DNA of 64,000 nt from Candidatus Anstonella stagnisolia (GTDB taxonomy: Archaea > Micrarchaeota > Micrarchaeia > Anstonellales > Anstonellaceae): contig CABMCJ010000004.1 of NCBI GenBank assembly GCA_902384585.1, forward strand, positions 386,086 through 450,085, given 5' to 3'. The position numbers were made by a program, and so were the translations under genes. How positions within the stretch are numbered: position 1 is the stretch's first letter; each line of letters begins with the position of its first letter. Below, piece by piece: positions 31,303 to 38,407 of this stretch. The notes beneath the pieces were generated by a model, which had not been told where the DNA came from, searched no databases, and was given only the letters and a program-made list of their open reading frames with translations.

Positions 31303-32505
31303 ATGACACATACGTGCAATAGGTGCCGCACGCAGTATGAGAGCGGGGCGTTTTACAACGGGCAGGATTATTGCATGAACTGTTACGTTGCAGTAATGCG
31401 CGAAGACGAGCAGAAGCGCAGGAAAGAAGAGGCAATCAGGGCGGAAGCAGCCGCAAAGGTGAAAAAGGAGCAGGAGAGGCGGATTGTCGAGCAGGAAATA
31501 AAGAAAAGGGAAATGCTTGAGGAAAGGAAGAAGGAGGGCAAAGGCAGGGAGGCAAGGTCTTATTCCGTGGGCGGGCTGTTTGGCAGCAAAAGCGTTGCGC
31601 AGAAAAGGAAAGAGGACGAGAGGGAGCTTGCAAAAAGGAAATTGTACGATGACTGGAAGAAACGGCTTGAAATGCTGCGGGAGGCGCGCAAGAAAAACGA
31701 GGAAGAGAACCTGCCGCAGAGGAGAAGGGAACGGGTGCATACAACCGCCAACGAGGGCGTGCTTGCGCAGGAGGGAGTGGACATTGCATCCATGCACGAG
31801 CTTGTTGTGGAGGGGCCTTCGCATAAGCCCTTGAAAAAAATTCAGGAAATGGAAGGAAGGCTTGAACTCACTGTGAAAAAGGGCCTGCCTGTTTCGGTCT
31901 CAATTGGGCAGAAGGGCAACAAGGCGGTGCTTTTGGGGAGGAACATTTCGGCGCACCGCGCTGATGTTGAGCTTTTTGCAGTTGCTGAAGATTCGCAGGG
32001 AAAGAGGGTGGAGTGCGAAATCGAGCCAAAGCAGTGCGCGATAGAGGCGGATGAGAAATCGGAATTCGTTGTGCGTTTTGACTTGAAAGAGGATTCTGCA
32101 AGGGGGAACCTGAAGCTTGAGGCATACTTTAGGGAAAGGGCGATTTATCTTGAGGGAGGGCTGGGAAGGAGCAATCCGGTCGTATTGGAAACGAACGTGA
32201 AAACGCCCATGCAGCTTGAGTACATCAAGGGGAGCGCGGAATTTTCTGAAAAAGGGATTTCGCTTTTGTTTGACAATTCCGGGGAAAGCGGCGGGATTTT
32301 GAGCGTGAAATCAAAAGTGGAATGCAAGGGGGAAAGCGCGAACTTGAAGGAAAAGAAAAGCGTGAAAGGGTATGAGAAAAACATCAAGCTGGAATTCGGG
32401 CTTGCTGCAGGCACAAATGCGGATGCAGTAAAGGTCTTGCTGCTCGGCGTGGATGCAAACGGGAAAGAGTACAGGCTTGTGAAGACTATTAAGGAAAAGG
32501 CATAG
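31303..32505 (+). CDS. Zinc-finger, coiled-coil and beta-domain protein
   Basis: A 400-residue protein with no named family. Residues 1-26 carry two CXXC pairs (CNRC and CMNC) in a LIM- or zinc-ribbon-like finger. Residues about 30-145 are extremely rich in Lys, Arg and Glu and will form a long coiled coil. The rest (about 160-400) is beta-rich, with repeated blocks such as LELTVKKGLPVSVSIGQKGN, SEFVVRFDLKEDSARGNLKL and KNIKLEFGLAAG, suggesting two or three immunoglobulin-like or arrestin-like sandwiches. It may be a cytoplasmic tether. The ATG at 31303 is chosen. It is divergent from the MFS transporter. Confidence 0.65.
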   Translation: MTHTCNRCRTQYESGAFYNGQDYCMNCYVAVMREDEQKRRKEEAIRAEAAAKVKKEQERRIVEQEIKKREMLEERKKEGKGREARSYSVGGLFGSKSVAQKRKEDERELAKRKLYDDWKKRLEMLREARKKNEEENLPQRRRERVHTTANEGVLAQEGVDIASMHELVVEGPSHKPLKKIQEMEGRLELTVKKGLPVSVSIGQKGNKAVLLGRNISAHRADVELFAVAEDSQGKRVECEIEPKQCAIEADEKSEFVVRFDLKEDSARGNLKLEAYFRERAIYLEGGLGRSNPVVLETNVKTPMQLEYIKGSAEFSEKGISLLFDNSGESGGILSVKSKVECKGESANLKEKKSVKGYEKNIKLEFGLAAGTNADAVKVLLLGVDANGKEYRLVKTIKEKA

Positions 32506-32510
32506 GGCGC

Positions 32511-34280
32511 CTAGAACTTCGTGAGTGCCCACAGGAGGGCGCCTGTTGCGCCTAAGAGAACTAGAGGGGCAGCTATCCTTGCAATCGCGACTATTGAGTT
32601 CAGCGTGGAGATTATTTCAACGGACTGCTTTGCGCCAAGAACCTTGAGCGAGAAATCCTCTTTTGAATGCGCAAAGGAGGCGGGCTGCATATTCTTAAGG
32701 GAGGAGAGGAGGAGCTTTTTGCATTCGGAGAGAATTTCCTGCCTGTTTGCCTTTCCAAGGGGGTTGAGCACGCCCTTTACCGTGTTTATTTCGTGCGTGT
32801 CCGTTGTGAAAATTTCAACGCTTGCGCCAAAGCCGGATGCCTTTGCGCAGGCTTCAAGCTCTCTTATGAGCTGTTCCCTAAAGGAGGGGACTATTCCGTT
32901 GGAATCAAAGAGCATGATGGAATAAATCCCTTTTGCATGCTTTATGCTTGCCGCCTTTATGCCATTGGAGCCGACTGTGGGGCTGCTAAAAGAGGAGGAT
33001 GACCAGCCTATTGAAAGGGCAGAAGGCAGGGGGGTTTTCTCAAAGAGGCTTTCTGTTGCCTGCAGCATTTCAAAGGAAATTGGATTGCCGCTTCCTACAG
33101 TATTTACGTCTCCGGTTTCCGCATTGTGCTCGTCCACTATTATTGCGCTCTTGCAGTGTGCCTGCGCGCTTTGCGCCAGCGCCAAGCCTATTGAGAAATC
33201 AACGTCCTCCGTTGTGTGCGGGGCGCGCGTGTAGGAAAGGAATGCGGAATTGTTCGCATAGAGGCAGCGTGCGCGCACAGTGTTTGCCCTTGAGGAGCAC
33301 ACAAATCCCTTTGCATTTGTGAAATGCAAAGAGGAGGCTGCGGAAACTGCTGCGGAAACTGCCTTTTGCGCCTCCTCGTTTGAGACTGGGTTGAAATCGT
33401 GGGTTACGGTCGGGTGGAAAACAAAGATTTCGCCCTCGTGCGAAAGCGCTTTTTGTATCTGGGAGGTAAGCTGGCTGCCCCCGAGGTTTCCAAAAGGCCC
33501 AAAATGCACGTAGGGCACCACGAAAAGGCATTTCCCGTTTTTCGTTTTCCAGCCTGCAACGTGCACGAAGGTGGAAATGCCCTCGCCTATTTCCTCAAAT
33601 GCACCCTCCAAATCCCGCCCGCCGTAAAACCATTGGGAGAGGAACATTGAGAGGGTGTCCATGCTTGAAAGCCCCAGGTTGCGCTTCATGGGGGCATTGA
33701 GGATGAAAAAGAGGAGATATGCTGCTATGAGGAACACGAAAGATGCGAAATAGAACTTCAGGAGCGAAGAGATTGGGTCAACGCCCAGGGAAATCTGGTT
33801 TGCGGAAAGCGCGAAAAGGGCGTTCAGGAGAAGCTGCAATATTGCGAATGCGAATGCCGCGCGCGGCAGGCCGAATGCGAACTTTGAGGTAAGGAACCAG
33901 AGTATGAAAACAAGCCCGTATCCCACTATGAGGATGCTTGCGGAAAGCTGCGAGTGGGAGGGGCGCACTGCGGCTGAAATGAGGTAGAAAATGCCGTAGA
34001 GCACAAGGGAGATGAGGGAAAGGAATGCAAGGCGGCGGAAATATGCATGCCTGCGAAGCAGGAAGAATATTGAGGCGCACAGGAGCGCGGGCACGGAAAG
34101 CGCGAACACGCCTGCGCCCGCGAAATTTATCACTGAATAGAAATCCGTTTTGTACTGCGCAAGGGAGAAGAGCAGGCCGAAAAAGAGGCCGAAGAATATT
34201 ATGAGCGCTACGGACTGCTTTGCAGGGGGCAGGCTTACGAAATAAGAGGTTAGTGCAAGCGCCTTTTTTTCGCCTTCCAT
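32511..34280 (-). CDS. DUF2070 archaeal membrane protein
   Basis: A 589-residue protein. The N-terminal 200 residues hold about six to seven membrane helices. The larger soluble part shows the DUF2070 signatures FVVPYVHFGPFGNLGGSQLT, FHPTVTHDFNPVS, AIIVDEHNAETGDVNTVGSG and SFREQLIREL, and a final membrane helix lies near the C-terminus (ARIAAPLVLLGATGALLWAL). The conserved His, Asp and Asn residues look like a hydrolase site, but no activity is established for the family, which is confined to archaea. It starts at 34280 behind AAGGTGC. The 72-residue gene lies eight bases upstream on the same strand. Confidence 0.9.
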   Translation of the reverse strand: MEGEKKALALTSYFVSLPPAKQSVALIIFFGLFFGLLFSLAQYKTDFYSVINFAGAGVFALSVPALLCASIFFLLRRHAYFRRLAFLSLISLVLYGIFYLISAAVRPSHSQLSASILIVGYGLVFILWFLTSKFAFGLPRAAFAFAILQLLLNALFALSANQISLGVDPISSLLKFYFASFVFLIAAYLLFFILNAPMKRNLGLSSMDTLSMFLSQWFYGGRDLEGAFEEIGEGISTFVHVAGWKTKNGKCLFVVPYVHFGPFGNLGGSQLTSQIQKALSHEGEIFVFHPTVTHDFNPVSNEEAQKAVSAAVSAASSLHFTNAKGFVCSSRANTVRARCLYANNSAFLSYTRAPHTTEDVDFSIGLALAQSAQAHCKSAIIVDEHNAETGDVNTVGSGNPISFEMLQATESLFEKTPLPSALSIGWSSSSFSSPTVGSNGIKAASIKHAKGIYSIMLFDSNGIVPSFREQLIRELEACAKASGFGASVEIFTTDTHEINTVKGVLNPLGKANRQEILSECKKLLLSSLKNMQPASFAHSKEDFSLKVLGAKQSVEIISTLNSIVAIARIAAPLVLLGATGALLWALTKF

Positions 34281-34288
34281 AATGCACC

Positions 34289-34507
34289 TTAGAGTTTTTC
34301 CTTTGAGAGCTTTTTCTGCGGCTGCGCAGTGGAGTTGCCTGCGCAGTATGCGAGCAAATCCTCAAGCTCGTAAACGTTTGCCACGAATTCCTCTGAAACC
34401 TTGCCAAAGGAGGTTTTTCTCTTGTGCGCAAGCTTCATGAGTTCCAGCGTAATTATGCGAAGCTCCGAGTTTGCGCCTGCGCGCTCTTCTTCCTGTGCGT
34501 TTGCCAT
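34289..34507 (-). CDS. Small helical protein of unknown function
   Basis: A 72-residue protein, acidic at the start (MANAQEEERAGANSE) and then mostly helical (ELRIITLELMKLAHKRKTSF, EEFVANVYELEDLLAYCAGN). Its start at 34507 lies about 27 bases after TTTATATTAA, so it is probably leaderless and heads the operon with the DUF2070 gene eight bases downstream. No family was recognised. Confidence 0.65.
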   Translation of the reverse strand: MANAQEEERAGANSELRIITLELMKLAHKRKTSFGKVSEEFVANVYELEDLLAYCAGNSTAQPQKKLSKEKL

Positions 34508-34561
34508 AGTTGCAGATTTGGATGCTATTAATATAAATATGGCGCTGGCGCTAAGTAACAC

Positions 34562-35203
34562 ATGGAGAGAATATGCCCAAAGTGCGGACAAAGCAGCAAG
34601 GACGTGGAATTCGTGGGCGAGTTCTGCTCAAACTGCTATCCCATTGAAATAAAGTGCCCAAGCAAGGTCGAGGTTGCACGATGCAGCAAGTGCGAGCGGC
34701 TGCTGGGGCCAAAAGGCTGGGTAAAGGAGAGCGAATTTAATTTTGATTTGCTGCTTAGGAGGAACTGCAAGGGAAAATTCTTTGATGCCAAGTTTGACAC
34801 TGTGAACGGGCTTGCTGTCTTTTGGGTAAAGGCGGGAAGCACGGACGTGAAGATAGAGAGGAAAGTGGAGCTTAGGATACAGAAGGGGATATGCTCGGAC
34901 TGCACTAGAAAGACTGGCGGGTATTTTGAGGGGAACATACAGCTTCGAGGGGAAGAGAAAAAAGTGCAGAAATTCGCTATTAAGATTGCAAACGTGCTTG
35001 AGAAGGAATCCTTTATTGCGAAAGTTGAGGAGCTCAAAGAGGGGATTGACATTTACTTTGGGAACCGCGTTGCAGCGATTGCGGCATTGAACAAATTCGG
35101 ATTGCCTTATGTGAGGACGGAAAAGCTTTCAGGCGAGAGGAACGGGAAAAGGCTATTTAGGACTACTTTGCTTGTGCGGCTGGCGGAAAAGAAGAAAGAG
35201 TAG
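34562..35203 (+). CDS. NMD3-family zinc-ribbon protein
   Basis: A 213-residue protein. It matches the archaeal short form of NMD3, the adaptor for export of the large ribosomal subunit in eukaryotes. Two tandem N-terminal zinc sites are visible (Cys5, Cys8, Cys22, Cys25 and Cys41, Cys44 with Cys111, Cys114), with RICPKCGQSSKDVEFVGEFC at the start. The following region contains KIANVLEKESFIAKVEELKE and GIDIYFGNRVAAIAALN, both family blocks. In archaea the likely role is in late assembly or quality control of the 50S subunit. It is divergent from the DUF2070 operon. Confidence 0.9.
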   Translation: MERICPKCGQSSKDVEFVGEFCSNCYPIEIKCPSKVEVARCSKCERLLGPKGWVKESEFNFDLLLRRNCKGKFFDAKFDTVNGLAVFWVKAGSTDVKIERKVELRIQKGICSDCTRKTGGYFEGNIQLRGEEKKVQKFAIKIANVLEKESFIAKVEELKEGIDIYFGNRVAAIAALNKFGLPYVRTEKLSGERNGKRLFRTTLLVRLAEKKKE

Positions 35204-35255
35204 CAACGAGCGCATGTTTTTATTCCCTTTCAATCACAATTTATTCTCTCTTGAT

Positions 35256-35327
35256 GGCTAGGGTGGTGTAATGGTAGCACGGGGGCCTGTGGAGCCCTTA
35301 GCCCGGGTTCAATCCCCGGCCCTGGCC
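35256..35327 (+). tRNA. tRNA-His (anticodon GTG) with encoded G-1
   Basis: The acceptor is GCTAGGG/CCCTGGC. The extra G at 35256 pairs with discriminator C at 35327, the G-1:C73 pair that marks tRNA-His. The D stem is GTG/CAC, the anticodon stem GGGGC/GCCCT with loop CTGTGGA (anticodon GTG), and the T arm CCGGG-TTCAATC-CCCGG. There is no intron and no CCA. A small hairpin GAAAA-ACAAG-TTTTC follows at about 35331-35345. Confidence 0.93.
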
Positions 35328-35379
35328 CTTTGAAAAACAAGTTTTCTGCATGAAAAGCCCGGCAACAGGATAAAAGCAG

Positions 35380-36324
35380 TTAGTCTCTCAGGCCGCGGAT
35401 GTCGTCTCGATGCAGGGTCTCAAGCATGCCCCCCAGGTATTTCATTGAGACGAGTTTCATTGGGCTGAAGGCTCCTTGCGAGTAGTCGCCGTCTATTTCC
35501 CTCATTCCTGGAATCAGTTCGCTGAAGAAAGAATAAATTTTACCGGGAGTTTGGAGGCTTGAGAAGAGGTGTTCTGCGGCTTCTTTTTTTGCAATCAGCA
35601 AGATTGACCACGACTCGCCATGCCTTCCGGTCCCGTATTCCCTTCTTGAGAGTGGCATCCTGGCACGAAGAATAAGTTCGTCTTTTCCACACTCTAATTC
35701 TGTTGCATGGTTAGGTTCGCCTGTTGACATATTGACATACCTGGAACTGGACAAGGAATCCGTAAGCAGCACGTAGGCTGCGTTTCTTGGCTCGCCCATG
35801 TGGTTAAACTGAAGCAGCCTCCAATTTAGGGTTTTGCTGGCGTAATGCCTATCTAATGTTGATTTGCTGGGGGGCTGGATAGGCACGCAATACCAGCCCA
35901 TGTTGGATTTCGGGTCGCTTCCGTCTTTTGTATAAACAAAATAGTCTGCACCTTGTGAGAGTTCCACTTTGTCACTGAAAAAAGGGCGCATTGGGTGTTT
36001 TTCGTAGTGTTCGTGAAGAATAGATATGTGCGCTGGATCACAGGTGGCACCTGCAATGATAATTCTTGAAACTGCCCCGAGTTTGATTAGCCCAATGAGC
36101 TTTTGGGTTAAGCTTGCATCCTTGCCAAGAATCTTGGATACTTCGTTGGTGAAGTGGTCTGCTGGGGAGACAGGGGTTGTTTTTTCTTGGGGTTTCAAAG
36201 CGGCAGGAAGTTCCAAAGTATCATGCCTTGTTCCAAAAACTGAGCTCCATAAGCGGCGCAATTTGCCCGGCTGATTGTTGCTGCCAGTGGGTATGCTCTC
36301 TGGGGGCTTTGATATGGGAGCCAT
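35380..36324 (-). CDS. Uncharacterised 314-residue protein
   Basis: No family or motif was recognised. The protein is soluble. It has a Pro/Ser-rich N-terminal 60 residues and then a mixed alpha/beta body with stretches such as VSRIIIAGATCDPAHISILH, GADYFVYTKDGSDPKSNMGW and SWSILLIAKKEAAEHLFSSL. Its base composition appears more even and its codon use less GCG/AAG-biased than its neighbours, so it may be a later arrival. A TATA box (TTTATAAA at about 36348-36355) lies 25-30 bases before the ATG with no ribosome site, which fits leaderless expression. Confidence 0.6.
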   Translation of the reverse strand: MAPISKPPESIPTGSNNQPGKLRRLWSSVFGTRHDTLELPAALKPQEKTTPVSPADHFTNEVSKILGKDASLTQKLIGLIKLGAVSRIIIAGATCDPAHISILHEHYEKHPMRPFFSDKVELSQGADYFVYTKDGSDPKSNMGWYCVPIQPPSKSTLDRHYASKTLNWRLLQFNHMGEPRNAAYVLLTDSLSSSRYVNMSTGEPNHATELECGKDELILRARMPLSRREYGTGRHGESWSILLIAKKEAAEHLFSSLQTPGKIYSFFSELIPGMREIDGDYSQGAFSPMKLVSMKYLGGMLETLHRDDIRGLRD

Positions 36325-36362
36325 ACGTATATTATGTGTTAGATAGTTTATAAAGGTGAGCT

Positions 36363-37442
36363 TTAGATGAAAAAGAACAGCCCTGCGAGTATGAGGTACA
36401 TTACAAGCAATTGTGCGCCTTCAAACCAGTTGCATATTCCGTCCGAGGAAATTTCGTTTACTATGAGGACTGCGCAAAAGACCGCCAAGAGCTCAAAGAG
36501 CGTGAATACGAGGTCCATGGGAGTTCCCATAAGGTAGGAGACAAGCACAAGCAGGGGTGCAATGAAAATTGCGATTTGTATTGAGGAGCCCACTGTTATG
36601 GAAAGCGCGAGGTCTATATCGTCTTTCTGCGCTGCCTTTACTGCGCTCAGGTGCTCTGCTGCATTTCCCACAAGCGCAATTACGATTGCGCCCATGAAGA
36701 GCTGGGAAAAGCCAAGCATTTTTGTAACTTCTTCAACGTGCTTTGTGAATATTTCGGATGTCACTGCAAGGCACACGGTGATGAGGAGAAGGAGAATGAG
36801 CGCAGTATTGCGCGAAAAGCGCGCCTGGCCGGTTGTGTTCTTGCGGAAAAGGTATGCGTGCGTGTGGAAGGAAAAGAGAAGGGAGAGAAGGTAGAGCGCA
36901 ACAAGGAGCACGGATACGAAAAGGGAAAGCTCCTCTGCCTCAAAGGGAATATTGTGCCCTGGGGCGTTGCCTGCGAAAAAGAAAAGCGCGGAAGGAATCA
37001 TCATTGAGGAAACGCCTATGAGGAGCATTGTGGAATTCAAGCCTGCTGCGCGTATGTTGAAGCGCTGCTCGCGGAATTTAAGCCCGCCTGTGAGGAAAGA
37101 AGCACCAATCACAAAAAGCATATTGCCGATAATGGAGCCTGTGAGGGATGCCTTTACCAATTCCAGCAAGCCCGCGCGTATTGCGATTATTGCGATTATG
37201 AACTCTGCTGCGTTTCCGAAAGTCGCATTCAGGAAGCCGCCTGCATTTGAGCCGAAGTGGTGCGCCAGGTCCTCTGTCACCTCGCCGAGCTTTGAGGCAA
37301 GCGCTATTATGCAGATTATTGCGAGGAAGAAGGTGAGGAGTGCGGGCGCGTTCATGAACTGGGCTGCGAGCATTAATGGGAATGCAATTAGCGCGAAATC
37401 AAGGAACTCGAACTTTGGAAGCTTTACTAGCGGATAAGACAT
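36363..37442 (-). CDS. Calcium/cation antiporter of the CaCA superfamily (CAX-like)
   Basis: A 359-residue protein with about 11 membrane helices in two homologous halves. Each half has the family ion-binding signature: FLNATFGNAAEFIIAI in the first and VIALVGNAAEHLSAVKAA in the second. The acidic residue of each GNAAE core coordinates the cation. Members exchange Ca2+ or related cations for H+. The start is the ATG at 37442, followed by MSYPLVKLPKFEF; the frame continues upstream but overlaps the divergent agmatinase gene. A short His-rich loop (FSFHTHAYLFRK) lies between the halves. Confidence 0.93.
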   Translation of the reverse strand: MSYPLVKLPKFEFLDFALIAFPLMLAAQFMNAPALLTFFLAIICIIALASKLGEVTEDLAHHFGSNAGGFLNATFGNAAEFIIAIIAIRAGLLELVKASLTGSIIGNMLFVIGASFLTGGLKFREQRFNIRAAGLNSTMLLIGVSSMMIPSALFFFAGNAPGHNIPFEAEELSLFVSVLLVALYLLSLLFSFHTHAYLFRKNTTGQARFSRNTALILLLLITVCLAVTSEIFTKHVEEVTKMLGFSQLFMGAIVIALVGNAAEHLSAVKAAQKDDIDLALSITVGSSIQIAIFIAPLLVLVSYLMGTPMDLVFTLFELLAVFCAVLIVNEISSDGICNWFEGAQLLVMYLILAGLFFFI

Positions 37443-37493
37443 AGGAGAAATTGCGAAAGCAGGGCTCTTAAAGTTTTGCGCGGAAATACTAAT

Positions 37494-38354
37494 ATGAAAA
37501 TATTCCATGAGAATTTGCCTTTTACCTTTGGGGGCGTAGAAAATGATTTTGCAAGGGCAAAAGCAGGTGTGCTGCAGGTCCCGTATGACGGCACTGCGAG
37601 TTATAAGGTTGGGATGAGGCACGGGCCTGCCGCTGTAATAGATGCAAGCAGGAACATGGAGTTGTATGATATAGAGTTCGGGTGCGACATCTCGCAGAAA
37701 GTAGGGTTTTACACTTATGATGAGCTGCACACGGACAAGGGGTCCCCGCAGAAGACAGTGAAAATTGTGGAGGAGAGCGTTGCGGAAGTATTGAAGGCTG
37801 GGAAGCTCCCGATTGTGCTTGGGGGAGAGCATTCCATTTCAAGCGGCGCGATTAAGGCGTGCAAGGAGAAATACGGGCAGCTCTCTGTACTGCAAATTGA
37901 TGCGCATGCGGACATGCGCGACGAGTATGAGGGCACAAAATACAACCATGCGTGCATCATGAGAAGGGCGAGGGAGATTACGCCGGACTGCATGCAGGTT
38001 GGAATACGCTCAATGTCGGAAGAGGAAGCGGAGTATATTAAAGAGAAGAAATTGGGCGGGAGCATTTTTGGGCCGAAGTTTGATGCGAAAAAAGTTGCGG
38101 GAATGCTCAAGGGAAACGTGTATATTACGGTGGATGTGGACGGGTTTGACCCTGCGTATGTGCCGGGAACCGGAACTCCTGAGCCAAATGGAATAAACTG
38201 GGAGCAGGCAATGGAATTGTTCTCGCTCATTAAGGGAAAAATTGTTGGGTTTGACGTTGTGGAAGTAATGCCACTGGCGGGGCAGGCAAGGACTGAGTTC
38301 TTCTGTGCAAAGCTTGCGTACAAGATGGCGGGTTATGCGCTATTGAAGAAATGA
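37494..38354 (+). CDS. speB: Agmatinase / ureohydrolase
   Basis: A 286-residue protein that hydrolyses agmatine to putrescine and urea, part of polyamine synthesis. The binuclear Mn ligands are visible: His113 (LGGEHSISSG), Asp136, His138 and Asp140 (QIDAHADMRDEYEG), and Asp214 and Asp216 (ITVDVDGFDPAYVPG). The NHACIMRR segment is typical of the agmatinase branch. The ATG at 37494 lies about 30 bases after CTTAAAG and lacks a ribosome site. Putrescine feeds spermidine, the donor for the deoxyhypusine synthase at 59.7 kb. An imperfect copy of the gene's 3' end follows it. Confidence 0.93.
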   Translation: MKIFHENLPFTFGGVENDFARAKAGVLQVPYDGTASYKVGMRHGPAAVIDASRNMELYDIEFGCDISQKVGFYTYDELHTDKGSPQKTVKIVEESVAEVLKAGKLPIVLGGEHSISSGAIKACKEKYGQLSVLQIDAHADMRDEYEGTKYNHACIMRRAREITPDCMQVGIRSMSEEEAEYIKEKKLGGSIFGPKFDAKKVAGMLKGNVYITVDVDGFDPAYVPGTGTPEPNGINWEQAMELFSLIKGKIVGFDVVEVMPLAGQARTEFFCAKLAYKMAGYALLKK

Positions 38355-38402
38355 GGGCGGCTTGACGTTGCGCCTTGCGCTGCTGAAAAAGTGAGTGCGG
38401 CT
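38337..38402 (+). repeat. Echo of the speB 3' end
   Basis: The 26 bases from 38337 (spanning the TGA stop) recur at 38377-38402 with 21 matches and no gap. The two share the pattern GCGCT, two variable bases, TGAA.AA.TGAG.GCGGCT. Confidence 0.5.
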
Positions 38403-38407
38403 GCTTG

